From Azolla caroliniana (taxonomy: Eukaryota; Polypodiophyta), in assembly GCA_043228905.1 (NCBI GenBank), contig JBHGNT010000005.1, positions 7,626,001 through 7,690,000 on the forward strand: 64,000 nt of DNA, in the 5' to 3' direction. The translations under genes were made by a program, and so were the position numbers. The notes under the pieces are model-generated. The model was not told the origin of the DNA, made no database searches, and saw nothing but the letters and a program-made list of their open reading frames with translations. Each line of letters begins with the position of its first letter. Position 1 is the stretch's first letter. This document shows positions 23,052-35,483 of this stretch, piece after piece.

Positions 23052-23460
23052 TCAAGAAAGGGTCGATGGAAGTTGATAGTTCCATTGAGGCCCTTTAGTT
23101 GACTCTGTAAACAAGGGTAACTTTGTCCATAAGTGAAGGAGCTTCTTCTTTCTATTGTTCACAATCTCTGGTGAACCCTGCATGTTGTCATATTGGCCGC
23201 GGAGTACTGCCAGCAAGTTCTCCCATATCTCAAGCAAGACATCTAAGAGACGTTGATCTGTCGCATCATAACGTTGGTTGCATCGACATTTCCATAATGC
23301 CCATAACGTTATTGTAGTCACTGTTTTCCATAGTAATCTCACAAACTTGACACCATATTAACGGGGTAGTTGTGCATGTATTCATGCAACCATGACGCAG
23401 TGTGGGAGGTAGTTTGTATGGTATTCCCACAACCTTGACACCATGTTAGGGAAGTAGTTT
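23052..23460 (-). pseudogene. LINE C-terminal fossil
   Basis: The minus-strand frame 23052-23342 reads ITLWALWKCRCNQRYDATDQ, then IWENLLAVLRGQYDNMQG and NNRKKKLLHLW. It aligns with the tail of the LINE at 21835-22744 (ITIWHIWTARCTRVF, TLRAQYERING, LRLNFRKRW). Only the domain after the RT zinc-binding region is present; farther right the frame is lost. It is a separate, older and inverted insertion. Confidence 0.7.
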
Positions 23461-23513
23461 GTTGGCTGCCCAATGAGAGACATGTAATTTCGGTTATTAA
23501 GAGAGGTATTTCT

Positions 23514-25653
23514 AACAAAGTAATTTCCTATAATGAAAAGAATGGCCATTCTTGGAATATAAAAAATTGGCCTAACTGGTTTCCATCAATCTATTACTTT
23601 GACATTAAATCAATTAGTGTAAGGCCATTTATAGGAGCCTTAAGAATTAAATAGGAAAAGGCATATTTGCATATTGATGCTTGACCATCAATGTAGCCAA
23701 GGTTGTTTGGCTTCTCCAAGAGAATCTCTTTAGTTGAAAGGGGTGGGAAGATAACTTCATTCATTGGAGAGTTTAAAGGGTTATTTATCCTTGATCAATT
23801 CCTCTATTGCATCTTAGTCGATGCAAACGGCCATGTCATCTTGAATATTACTGCCACTTGTTTTCATCATAGATTGATTCCCCACTCTATTATGAAGTTT
23901 TTGGGCGAGCATGTAACCCAGAAGTAAAATACATAGAAACCAATATTCTCTTATGTTAAAAGCAAGGTGGAGAAAGTTCATAATTCACCTTAGAAGTGTT
24001 GTAATCTATAGGCCTAAATCACATCTTTAGATTAATCCTTCTTACCTTTTGAGCAACAATTCAATGACATCTTTGTTGTCAAGCCAGTAGGTTGCTATAA
24101 CACATTTATGCACCCAAAACACTATCTTTTGGAGGTAGCTATTTTCAACAAAAGACCAAGTTTATATTTCAAATGATGTTGAGATTACCAAAGAATGACT
24201 CGCCATTCACCCTCATCTTTGATGATCGCAAGATTGGTGTGGAGTCATGATTTTCATTAGAGCATGAAAAATAAGACCCTAGAACAAATGGCACAAGAAC
24301 ATATATGGAGATAAGTAGCATATATGATGATGTATTGCAATGGAGATATTGCCAACTAAGTCAATGATCCCAAACAATTACATGAAGGGATTAATTCCAA
24401 ACTCTTAATGCATCTATAAAAATGGGAGGATGGTACCAAGTGGGGATCATCAAGAACTAAGTTAATGATGAACCAAAGACCAATTCCTAAGAGCTAAATA
24501 TGCTCATAAAGGTCTATTCGGAATGTAATATATCAATTTAGGCACACTGACTAACTGAACGATACATTTTCACATCCTTTCCAACAAAGTAAATTCCTAT
24601 AATGAAAAGAATGGCCATTCTTGGAATATAAAAAATTGGCCTAACAAGTTTCCATCAATCTACTACTTTGACATTAAATCAATTAGTGTAAGGCCATTTA
24701 TAGGACCCTAAAGAATTAAATAGGAAAAGGCATATTTGTATATTGATTGATGCCTGACCATCAATGTAGCCAAGCTTGTTTGGCTTCTCCAAGAGAATCT
24801 CTTTAGTTGAAAGGGGTGGAAAGATAACTTCATTCATTGGAGAGTTCAAGGGGTTACTTAACTCCTTGGATCGGTTCCTCTACTGCATCTTAGTTCATGC
24901 AAACAATGGGCCATGTCATCTTGAATATTACCACCACTTGTTTTCATCATAGATTGATTCCCCACTCTATTATGAAGTTTTTGGGGCAACATGTAACCCA
25001 CAAGTAAAAAACATAGGAACCAATATTCTCTTATGTTAAAAGCAATGTGGAGAAAGTTCATAATTCTATAGGCCTAAATCACATCTTTAGATTAATCCTC
25101 CTTACCTTTTGGGCAACAATATGGAGCTCAATGACATCTTTGTTGTCAAGACAAATAGGTTGCTATAACACATTTATGCACCTACAACACTATCTTTTGG
25201 AGGTTGCTAATTTCCACAAAAGACCAAGTTTAGATTTCAAATGATGTTGAGATTACTAAAGAATGACTCGCCATCCACCCTCATCTTTGATGATCGCAAG
25301 ATTGGTGTGAAGTCATGACTTTCATTAGAGCATGAAGAATAAGACCCTAGAACAAATGGCACAAGAACATAAATGGAGATAAGAAGCATTTGTGATTATG
25401 TATTGGAATGGAGATATTGTCAACTAAGTCAATGATCCCAAACAATTACATGAAGGGGATTAATTCCAAATACTTAATGCATCTATAGAAATGGGAGGAC
25501 ATGGTAGGAAGTGGGGACCATCAAGAACTATGTTAATGATGAACCAAACCCCAATTCCTAAGAGCTAAATATGCTCACAAAGGTCTATTCAGAATGTAAT
25601 ATATCAATTCGGGCACACTAACTCACTGAACTATACATTTTCGTATCCTTTCC
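23514..25653. repeat. Tandem direct duplication, about 1.08 kb per unit
   Basis: Unit 1 starts at AACAAAGTAATTTCC (23514) and unit 2 at AACAAAGTAAATTCC (24593), a period of 1079 bp. The second unit ends where TTTCCAACA recurs (about 25653). The units share long identical runs with scattered substitutions and small indels (for example an extra ATTG in unit 2 near 24745 and an extra segment after CATAATTC missing in unit 2 near 25065). No gene or transposon domain is recognised in either unit. A short TTTCCAACA/TTTCTAACA at the junctions suggests unequal crossing-over at a micro-repeat. Confidence 0.93.
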
Positions 25654-27062
25654 AACACTTGAAAACATTTTTAGATGGGCATGAAGTCCATAGATGCTAA
25701 AGGCCAAAGTGAATGTGAACCAAGATGAAAGAGAAGACAAGGAGCGCCCCTTACAAAAATGAGGTTAGTCTTCATAGAATTGCAATTCTCTAATTCACAT
25801 CCACAGAAAGCAAAAACACCTTCATCCTAGAATTTAGGAACAGCATTAGAAGACCTAGATTTTACACACAACCTATTTTAGATGGAATTTTACCTTCAAG
25901 GTAAATAGTGGATGTAAAGAATTCGTTCCAATGTGGGCCTCATAAAAACTTGTGTTCGAATAATCCATCTACATCTGCTATAACACCTGGTTCAAAATAG
26001 TGCATGTGTGTAAACTGTCACCATGGACTCCTGTATGCCCTTTCTATATACAATGCACTTGATTGTCATTATGAGGGGCCCATCTTAGTTTCAGGTTTAA
26101 ACTCTATGATTTAACCACAATAAAAATTGCATTCGACTGGATATAAACTCAATTCACCTGCTTTTGGTAGCAGTTTCCTAGTAAGATAACAAATTCTGAA
26201 GGTACGTATGCAATAAAACCAGATAGAAACCTTGCAAACAAACACATACATGAGTTTCTGTCATTAACATTCACTTCTACAGACTGTCTTTTTTACATCA
26301 ACAAATTTCGTGCCTTCCAGATTTGCTATTAACATTCACTTCTACAGACAGTCTTTTTTTCCGTCAACAAGGGCCTGTACGATTTGCGAACGTGTGTTTC
26401 TCTTGTAAATCTAATAAAATCTGATCCGTGAGACTTCATCTAGTGCATCCTGATATCATAAAAACCCACACTTTTATACAGTATACGATCATCAATATTC
26501 AGAGGATGGCAGTTTTTTTGTTTCTGAAATCATCCAGTCCAGACCTCATCCAGCAATCTAAAACATCCTATAATATCCAAACAGACACACACAGATCAAT
26601 TTCCTTATCGCACTACAAAATTTCACAATTCGGCTTTCTCATACTCACAGGCTCAGCCTTTTGTATAGAATGTGGAATGGGTGGTTCACAAAACCCAATT
26701 AATATACAAAGTGTAGTTCAAAAGGGGTGTTTCTAGAATACAATTGTGATGGGCAAAATGCTATTCACCCCACCACTGGTTTTAGTTCCCTAATCTACAG
26801 ACTAAACCTAGACAATGAACTGAATAAACTCTTAGATCCAAAATAAGGTAGATCTGCATGAAAAGGAATAAAAAACATTAAAATATGTGATCACATCATT
26901 ATCAGCTTCCTTATATTATGTTGTTAATAAACTTTTGACATCATCACAAACCAACCAACCCTACCTAAGGTATGACCGGATATAACAGGGTAGCCTAGTG
27001 ATATCATCCCATAACCTGAATAGTAAAGAACTTGCCCTAAGTCATTGTTTCTTCTCCGAGGG
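25654..27062. other. Downstream flank of the GTE gene
   Basis: No gene recognised. A 65-bp tandem duplication (ATTAACATTCACTTCTACAG at 26263 and 26328) is present. The last few hundred bases before 27062 are probably the 3' untranslated region of the GTE gene on the minus strand; no polyadenylation site could be fixed. Confidence 0.5.
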
Positions 27063-28915
27063 TCAGGTATCTCCAGCATCACTGTCACTTGTGGATGAGC
27101 TTCCAGAATCTTAAATCAAAAGCAGAATAGAAGTAGAACTGTCAATAAATTCAAGAGAAAGAGCTTCCAGGTACGAGAAAATTATCATTAAATCAATGGC
27201 AACACCAAGACATTATAATAGAATTTTATAAACCATACTGACCACTGGATGATCCTGAGCTGCTTGAACTCTCTGAACTGCTCGAGCTGCTTAAAGGTGC
27301 GTCTTTACCTAGGACAATAGCAGAGTAAATGTCAGTCATAAACGCCATACCCAGCACTTACAAATCTAATGTTGGGGGAAAAGCTGACACCAAAAAAAGA
27401 AAGATAATTTGATACCTTGTTCATGTTCAGCTGTGGTTTGTGTTGCTCCGTTTGTTGGATGCTGAAATATATACATAGCATGACAATACTTTTAGCAAAG
27501 TATTTCGTTAAGGATAAAACGCAAGAACAAAATACAAACACAGAAGAGAAGTTCACCTGATTTTTCTGCATTGCAGCTTTCTTGCTTTTGCTGACGCTCT
27601 TTAAACAATTCTTGGCACGACGATACAGTTCCCAGAGTGTATCATTATCAAACGACTCGAGATCTACTTCAATCTCATCCCCCTTGTGACACATGTCCAC
27701 ATTCCTTTCCTTCATCAAGGTGATGATATCTTCTAGCATTTTCTCGGGAAGCTGTTCCAAAATCCTCTGCAATTCTGCCTTCTGTTGGAGTTCCATTACT
27801 TTTTTCTGAGCCTTAGGTTTAGGTTTAGGCTTGGGTTTTGCTTGGGATTTAGCCTCCGCATTCTCCGCTGTTTTTTGTTTAGCTCCACTCTTGCTTCTCG
27901 GTTGATCTAAAAACCCTTCTACTCCACTACTTGCATGATAAACATCTGGAACCTGACTTCTAAGTAATTCTATCTCTCTCTCAGCCGCTAACCTTATCTC
28001 TCTTTCTGCCGCTAACCTGTCCACCCTCTGGCTAATAACTTCCCATCCGCTTTCAAACATCTTTGATAACTCAAGCGCCCATATATGTACATCATTTGAA
28101 GGTGGGTTATACATCATAGCGTTGCTGAATGTCAATCTTACGTCATCTGCAAACTGCATCGTCGATAAGTATTGTTTCCTATCAAGTTTACTTCTTATAG
28201 TTCCAAGATCCATGGGTTGCGTTACAATCAAGTGGTAGTCGGAGAGACCGAGTTTCACAGCATCCACAGGTTTATTAAAAATCCATCCATCTTTATGTGA
28301 CATGAGCTTGGTAAGAAGGCTCTTACACTGAACTCTAATCTCATGAGGTATTCCTACTTGTTTCCTTTTAAGGTCCCCACCATTTGCATTCAAAGGCCCT
28401 CGCTTTCGATGCTTACTCTTTGACTTCCCCATTGAAGGTATCTTTTCTTTCCCTACAACAAAGTCAGTTTTATTATACAGCTGGTTGGCTTTTGGCGTGC
28501 GTTTACCACTCAGTATCTCAGCACCAATAAGGCTGCTATCATTTGCTCTGAAGGAAGGCCTTTTTAAGAACTCCATGTTTAGTTTAGGAGATGTAAAGAT
28601 CGGTTTGGATTCTACCTCCGGGCCATTGAAACTTTGCATGTTATTTGCATTGACTTTAGACTCAAATGCAAGTGATTGAGATTGCCGAAGTTGAGACTCT
28701 CTAGCCTCAAGCTTCAAAGACAGTCCTTGCACTGTAATCAAGTCCTCTTTGAGCTTCCTCCTTAGCTCTTTTCTCTGTTCTTTAGACATTCCAACAGTGT
28801 ATTGTGTTGGTGGAACTTTTTTCACTGAGAAATAATGAAATTCAGCCTGAAAATCTGCATCAGAAGTTGGCTGTGGATTCCATTCTCCCTTTTGAAGCTC
28901 AGTACTTGGACTCAT
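27063..28915 (-). CDS. GTE: GTE-family bromodomain and NET-domain protein
   Basis: Four coding exons: 28915-27557, 27461-27416, 27308-27243 and 27109-27063, all with GT-AG junctions and consistent phase, giving 505 residues. Residues about 193-300 form a bromodomain (WIFNKPVDAVKLGLSDYHLI, PMDLGTI, MMYNPP with the acetyl-lysine-binding Asn at 270). Residues 376-440 form the NET domain (ILEQLPEKMLEDIITLMKER, then IEVDLESFDNDTLWEL). A basic stretch (KSKSKHRKRG, 164-173) could be a nuclear signal. The spliced C-terminus is a Ser-rich acidic tail ending SDSDAGDT, typical of plant GTE proteins; without splicing the frame would run into an unrelated tail. Predicted role: nuclear reader of acetylated histones. 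Member of the plant GTE group; the exact subtype is not assigned. Upstream non-coding exons are possible. Confidence 0.9.
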
Positions 28916-30213
28916 TAGCTTCCTCTTAGGTTTTTTTTATTAAGTTTCTTCCTAAGCCTGAGGAGCAAACAAGAGCAAAACCTCAGTAAGTAAGAAACTT
29001 TCATTGAACACATCTTTGGTTGACCCCTGGTTTGGTTGAAACACACCTTTTTTCCAAAGTACAATACTTAAGCAACTCAGGTTATAGCACTCATCCGGAT
29101 TATGAATTTGATGAGGTGATTCATCCAGCAGAAAAAGAAGAGAAAAACAACGTCTTCACCTGGAACGATTGAGGGATCTTAGACTCTTAAACATCAACCC
29201 GGTGTGTCATTATTGATGAAGGAAATCAGAGAATAACGCGAATTAGAGAATTCTTGCTTAGAAGAATCACGGAATAGAGCAAATTAAGGCGTATTAGAGT
29301 AAAACTATTAACCTTTCCAATCATTGTTGCTGAAGGAAAGCACAGCAAATGAAAGCGAACAGAAGAGAAATTCAGGGGTCTGTATACATGAAGAAATATG
29401 TAAGAAAAATGTACATCTATTCAATATTTTGAATATGTTAGAACCAAAAAAACATTCTCAGATGAAATCCATCATACAAACTGTATACAGTCAATATTAT
29501 GTTGGCAACTTCCAACGAGAAATAGACACTTGTGCAGAAAATCAAGGAGAAAATACCTTCTAGAATATTTCTTCAGTTAACAGGAAAGCAGCTTCATCAC
29601 AGCTTCTCTTTTACAGAGATATACACATACATATATAATATATGCAAACTGAGGACTCAAAAATGGTCTTCTTCTGCTTCCTCCTTTCAGGCTTCTATAG
29701 TGGAGAGATGAGAAGATATATCTCTGTAGCAAACCATCGACAGAGGATATCAAATTACCATATCTTGCATTTCCTCTTTACAACAAGGGCATGGAAACAG
29801 TGAATTGTGCAAAAGCGAAGGAGAAAAATGCACAGAACATGCCTTTGTTAGAGAAAAATAGCTGCTTCTTCCTTTTTCCAGTAACATATAAGCAAACTCA
29901 GTTTCGTAGAGAAAGAAGAATGTGTCTTTCTTATTCTTCTTCTTCTTCTGCTGCTGCTGCTGCTTTCGTTCAAGCTGCTATAGGTGCGGAGAGCATGTCT
30001 ATTTCGTCTTCTGGAATAGGTCTCTGTTAGCAGGAGCAATCCGTCGTCATGGTAGGTTTCCTCTGAAAATCATGTATCATCAATATGCAAACTGAGGGTT
30101 CACAAGGATCTTCTTCCGAAGAAGAAGAAGAAGAAGAAGAAGAAGAAGAAGCCCTGGCAGGAACTGCGAGCAGGAACAGAGATGCAAAACCCTAGCAGAA
30201 ACAGCAGACACGG

Positions 30214-30262
<49 letters not shown>

Positions 30263-30310
30263 GGGTCTCTCAGGGAGCGGAGACAAAAAGGCAACAAATA
30301 AAGTCTCTAA
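28916..30310 (-). promoter_or_regulatory. Upstream region and likely 5' leader of the GTE gene
   Basis: No other gene is seen. On the minus strand the region 30260-30050 has a (CT)n tract (30219-30259 on plus as GA), an AAACCCTAG telo-box-like element (30188) and an (AAG)n tract (30117-30150), a composition common in plant first exons. The phrase ATATGCAAACTGAGG occurs twice (29640 and 30082), suggesting a local duplication. Transcription start and any leader intron cannot be fixed from sequence alone. Confidence 0.4.
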
Positions 30311-30337
30311 GCCTTGGTTTTATTCAACGGATCTCAA

Positions 30338-30365
30338 CCGTCCGATGGCCTCCCCCATCGGACGG
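30338..30365. repeat. Perfect 11-bp inverted repeat
   Basis: CCGTCCGATGG and CCATCGGACGG are separated by 6 bases. It lies between the GTE upstream region and a long (CA)n(CT)n tract. It could fold as a hairpin or bind a dimeric protein; its role is unknown. Confidence 0.8.
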
Positions 30366-30420
30366 CTTCTGATCCTTCAGTTTGTCCACATTGTCGCCAG
30401 CTAGCTTGGCATGCAAGGCA

Positions 30421-30440
30421 AAAACACACACACACACACA

Positions 30441-30504
<64 letters not shown>
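30421..30504. repeat. (CA)n(CT)n microsatellite
   Basis: About 11 CA units followed by about 30 CT units without interruption. The Thr/His/Ser/Leu open frames here are repeat translation. Confidence 0.95.
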
Positions 30505-30506
<2 letters not shown>

Positions 30507-31704
30507 GTGTGTATGAGACAATTGATCCAAACGTCCTACCCTAAGGGAGAGCCAAGATATTTTTCAAGGTTTCTTCTTGTAACAACACGAGGAGCAGAGC
30601 CACTCTCTTAGACCATAGATCGGATAACGTTTTCATCCCCGAAGCACACATTTTTGTTATGTGCTCTTCTCTCTGTAATTCGCACGAGATGCTTTGTGCC
30701 CCCCCCTTCCCCCTCACGATATGTGTAACCAAGCAGCATGGTACTTTCCTTTTGACTTGATAATCATGTGGGCGGTTTCCGAGGGTTGAACTGTTGGATC
30801 ATGTTGATACCTGGACAATTCGTTGGTCGCCATAAAGCTGGGTGTGGAAGACTATAGTTACTACGGGAATGTGATTGGAAGTTCTTTATGGTGGTGATGT
30901 GACAACAAATGAACTTGCTTTCAAAAAAGGTAGGGATGGTATCTGTGGGTAAAATTGTTGAACCACGGTGACATTATGCCTGCAAGTGTTAACAAGGTGC
31001 TTGCATAGCGGTAAATGATTGGTTGCAAAAAACATTGAAGTGCAAATCCTATTGTAATTGTTGGACCATGTTGAAATGGTGGTAAATAACTAGTTTTCGA
31101 TAAAGTTGAGACGGCTATTGAAGTGGGAATATGGAAGGAAGCGTTAACACAAGAGCAAGTTGTTCATGATCATTATTGGCAACAAAAAAAGAAGAATACA
31201 TGAGTGTATGTTATTGGACCATGTTATGCTTGAAATTTATTGTCTACAAAATTTTTGGGGCACTAGATGAGGCACAACAAAATGGAATGTTGGAGCAACA
31301 TATTCTTGATTGATGAACTACAAATTGATCGGTAAGATGGATGAGTTATCTACGTCAAGGCATTAGGAGCCAAGTTTAGAAAACTAATTCTCCCTATTTA
31401 CAATAAAAGTACATAATCTATTCAATCTTGGATTGTCTCTAGAAATCAAGACAAAATGAATAGTACGAGTATTCTTGTTGTTTGTCGCTTTTTTCTCAAA
31501 ATATGCATTAAGAGCATAGTTCCTAATATTCGCATATGTCCAATCTGGTAGACGTATGCGAACGTTTGTATACGTTCGTGTATGATACGTGATATTCATT
31601 TTCCATCTTGAAACAAAGGATCATATCACAAAGAAACAAAGCTTGAAAGGCTTGAATTCTATAGAAAATCCTAAGAAACCATGAAATGGAATGAAATGAA
31701 AAGA
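30505..31704. other. Intergenic, no gene seen
   Basis: No recognisable domain. The phrase TTGGACCATGTTGA or close variants recurs several times (30797 with GGATCATGTTGA, 31063, 31214), suggesting old internal repeats. Confidence 0.5.
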
Positions 31705-31716
31705 AACCTAAGAAAT

Positions 31717-33235
31717 GAACATTTCACACAAGACAACAGAATGAGAGAGAAAGAAAGAAAGAAAGAAAGAAAGATATATTAACGTCTTCTAAGGCCAAAT
31801 TTGGCCCATGAGACAAATGGGTTACAACAAAAATGAGTGTTTATTCAATCATCAAAACTAAAAATAAAAGAAAATAGCTTAAGCTAAGAAAGTTCTAGTA
31901 GTGTACAAAACTTTGCACTAAGTCTAATCTCATTTCCACCCAAGTCTCTCAAAAAGAAGTGGGAGGTCAAAAGTTTTTGGTGTGGGTGTGACCCATGGTC
32001 CCGATGCATAGAGTGCCCTAGCCATGGCTTCTAGGCGGTGTAGTTCACGTTCCCTTATTTTCTTTATTGCTTCTACATCTCGTCGAGTTGTTTTGAAATC
32101 CGGCATCCGAGGGTGTTTGGTTCTTCTTTGATTTTCTGCTTCATCAAGGAGAAGTCCGAGTGGTGCAGGTGTGTCGACATTCATTGTCTCCCCCTGTTTC
32201 TGAAAAACTTCATTTGTTATATGTTGGTAAACATTAGCAACATTATTATCAACGTTTTGTAATTTATTCTCTCTGTGTTGTTTCAATTCTAAGATGTATC
32301 TACCTAATTTCTTCATATCTATTGTATCTAATGGTTTAGGGAGGGTGGGAGAGGAACCAAGTATGTCTTGGTATTTTGCCCTTATCTCGGCATAGGTGGG
32401 GCATTTGCATGTAAAATGGTACTCATCCTCTATCTCTATGTGGCATAACCTACATATCCTTTCCTCCCTAGGGACTCCATTAGTACGTCCATTCTCAATC
32501 TCAAGTTGGTGAGATGATATTCTAAGTTGACCAATGGCAATCCTTAGTGCATGTGGTAAGAATACATCTAGATATTTTGGGCGCGTGATAAAACCTAACT
32601 TAGAGAAGTGCATAAAGTGTTTCTTATAGTACGACATTTTAGATGGGAGTGGCTCTAGTGGGGTGATCGATTTATACCGAGTATAAATTTGCCATATTTC
32701 TTGGCGTATTACTTTATTACAGTCCTCATGAGAGATTAAAGTGTTATCAATCCTGTGGTCGTACTTAGGGGGGGGGGGGGGGGAGGTTAGTAATGTCTAG
32801 ACCGTTGGCAAGAAGGCAACTCACCATCATGCCATACCATGAGCTAGTATAGCCGGACTCATACAGTGCTCGAGAAGCCTTAAAGGCTTGGTGGGATATT
32901 CTATCAAGTGGTTGGTTATGTATCTTGTGTATAAAGACTACCAGTTGAAAAAGTGCTTCTACTAACATAGGGGGTAGAGTGAACTCAACCCTAATAATGT
33001 CATGTGGGACCGACGATTTGCTTCGGAGTTGGCGTGATAACATCATCACCAATGGTCTCTCTAATTGCGTCCACATGAAAGATGGTAGTCCTGGGGCCCA
33101 AACCGCTGATGCATACATGAGAGTGGGAGTCACTAATGAGTCAAAGAGCCACCCTTTAGTTCGTGGCTCTTGGAAGTATGCTTGGTGGCATTGTCTCTCG
33201 AGGAGTGAGAGGGATGCATGTCCTCTTGTAAGTCT
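31717..33235 (-). pseudogene. 3' part of the split LINE (RT C-terminal region and tail)
   Basis: Two minus-strand frames. 32765-33235 reads RLTRGHASLSLLERQCHQ and GWLFDSLVTPTLMYASAVW, the segment that follows RT in this LINE class. 31930-32637 carries a zinc-binding motif (CRLCHIEIEDEYHFTCKC) and the end of ORF2. They are separated by a frameshift around a run of 15 G (32768-32782). After the stop the element runs to a (TTTC)n tail, seen as (GAAA)n at 31741-31772. Its other part lies at 45773-48833 beyond the Copia insertion; removing the Copia and one AGTCT joins them at LGVTFS...RLTRGH, with a one-base shift there. Confidence 0.88.
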
Positions 33236-33541
33236 TGTCGAATACAAGTGTATAATGGACGTATTCACACTATCCCTTTGTATAGATCAAGTTTGGGCCA
33301 TTTGTGTAATTAGCATAAATGGTAGATGCCCTAAGTCTGTCACTATATATAGTGACCTTGTAACCTTTTTGTAAGGTTGGGTGTTGTATTCTTTTTCTAT
33401 TGAATAAAGAGTCTTTTGTGCCTCTCTCTCTCTCTCTCTCTCTCTCCATCTCTGTGCACGACCTCAGAAACGATCATACGCAGGTACAGAACAGAATCGA
33501 ATGCTTCTTAATCTTCCGCATAGACGACCTTGTCTACAACA
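33236..33541 (+). mobile_element. 5' LTR of Copia 1
   Basis: Begins TGTCGAATAC and ends CTACAACA. A perfect 18-bp palindrome, GTCACTATATATAGTGAC (33339-33356), contains the TATA box. A possible poly(A) signal AATAAA is at 33402, followed by (CT)n at 33420-33446. The 3' copy shows the same layout. Confidence 0.95.
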
Positions 33542-33555
33542 TCTGGTATCAGAGC

Positions 33556-34226
33556 ATTCGGTCCTTCAATCCGCTGTCGGCCGTCGTCTCAGCCTGCACA
33601 GCATTCGGTTTCCTGCGTCATTCGAAGAAGAGAGAAGAAGAAAAACGAGGCTTGCATCTCATCGCGTTAGATCATCTTTGCTTGGAGTAAGCCAGCCGGC
33701 TGTACTCTGTTCCCTGTGATCGTAACTGCTCGAGGTGAAGTCCCCTTGTGCAACATTGACACGATCGTGCTCCACTCAGTTAAACGGCATCCGAAGAGGT
33801 TATCAAACGCTGCGCGCCGCTCATTGTAACCACTCGGAGCAGATCGGTCTCAAGACAACAACCCCAATTCGTGCTTCATCCGGCTGATCGACATTCGGGA
33901 GGATCAGTTGGATCCGTCTCTCTCGTCGCTGCAGTCACCCGAAGCAGAATCGGTCCAGACAATCGGTTTCGATAATCGGTATTTGGCATATACATTCGGA
34001 AGCGAACCGGGCTCACTCCGACTCGGCAACATTCGGGAAGACCAGTCAGTTCTGTCCCTCAAGTTACCGGAGTCAATTCGAGCAAGTTCAACAATACATA
34101 TATCCGAAGCCGAACCGACTCGGGTTCAAATCCGACTAGAACGATATCGGGTGAGCCAACCGGCTGGACTCCAACAAGGTTCGTAGTCAACTCCGAACCG
34201 AGCTTCGTCAACCGAAACCAAATTTG
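33556..34226 (+). other. Untranslated leader of Copia 1
   Basis: The 670 bases between the primer site and the gag ATG contain one 92-codon frame (33908-34186) without a known motif. It is most likely leader sequence carrying packaging signals. Confidence 0.6.
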
Positions 34227-35483
34227 ATGGCATCCACATCCGGCTCGTCAGAAATGAGTCTACGAAAGTTCGATGGATTGAACTTCAACTTCTGGAAGGA
34301 GCAAATGCAGGACTATCTCATAGTCAAGGGGCAAATCGATCCCATCGAAAATGAAGAACCTCCAGAAGGATACAAACCAATCGAGTGGCAGAAGCTGGAC
34401 AGAATCGTCCGCGCCACGATTCGGATGCACCTATCGGAATCGGTATACTTTACGGTGCAATCGTGTACGACAGCATTCGAACTGTGGAAAACACTGTCGG
34501 ACACTTACGAAAAGAAGGTCGCCGCAACGAAGATGTTTCTGATCCGGCGCCTCTACAACTTGCGGATGAAAGAATCCGATTCGGTTCAAGCACACCTCAA
34601 TGAGTACGAAAGCATAAGCTCCCAAATCTCGTCACAGGGGACGGCAATCGAGGATGAACTCAGAGCAATGATACTCATGAGCAGCCTTCCCTCATCATGG
34701 GAAACTTTCGTCACAACCGTGTGCAACGCGTCAACCACGGTTGTTAAATACTCCGAAGTCACGAGCGCAATCCTGACCGAAGCAGCTCGGAGAAAGTCTT
34801 TCGCCAAAGACTCAACAGACGACGCTTACGTAGTACAAGGTTCGATAGACCGATCGAACATACGAGGAAGAGATTCCTCACGGCCGCCGAACAATCAGCG
34901 AAGACGGAGCCAGTCACGGGATAATCGAATCTGCAACTATTGCAAGAAACCCGGACACATCAAAGCCGACTGCCGCGCACTCAAGAACAAGAACGACAAG
35001 TCTCAGAGATCAGACAAGAAGAGTGGCCGGCATGAGGAGATCAATTACGTCAGCTTCTCAGCTGATGTGCTACCAAACGACCCGAATATACTATCAATCG
35101 AAAATCCAGTCGGATCAGAAGTTCTGCTCACGACTGAAGAATCGAGCACATGGCTCTTAGATTCGGGCGCGTCATTTCACGTGACTCCTCATCGATCCCA
35201 ATTTCGGCAATATACGATCCGTCACTCCGACTCAGTTCGAGTCGGTAACTCGCAACACTGTGACATCATTGGAATCGACACAGTAGAGCTCAACCTTGCA
35301 GGGGGCTCTACACTTGTACTTCACAATGTCCGACATGTACCCGAGCTCTCAAGGCCATTGATCTCAGTCGGACAACTAGATGAAGACGGCATTCGTGCCG
35401 GTTTTTCTTCGGGAGGGTGGACACTCCACAGGGGGAACCTCCTGCTTGCTAGAGGACCCAAGATACACTCACTGTATCCGTTA
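34227..35483 (+). CDS. Copia 1 Gag and protease (first half of the interrupted polyprotein)
   Basis: Starts at ATG 34227. The Copia gag domain (FDGLNFNFWKEQMQDYL, LWKTLSDTYEKK) is followed by the CCHC knuckle CNYCKKPGHIKADC and the protease active site WLLDSGASFHVTPH. The frame reaches SLYPL at 35483, where element F is inserted; translation past that point reads F LTR sequence and stops at 35576. Function: particle assembly, RNA packaging and polyprotein cleavage. No stop or shift is seen before the insertion. Confidence 0.93.

Noticed and set aside
23514-25653. LTR pair of a retrotransposon
   Set aside because: The two units are directly adjacent with no internal region, no TG...CA ends and no primer site; it is a tandem duplication.
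27332-27556. C-terminal extension of the GTE frame (VNFSSVFVFCS...)
   Set aside because: It is intron read-through; clear GT-AG sites give the conserved Ser-rich acidic tail instead.
30080-30611. Leu/Ser- and Thr/His-rich open frames
   Set aside because: Pure translation of (CT)n and (CA)n tracts in several frames.
33908-34186. 92-codon frame in the Copia 1 leader
   Set aside because: No motif, and it lies in the untranslated leader between primer site and gag.
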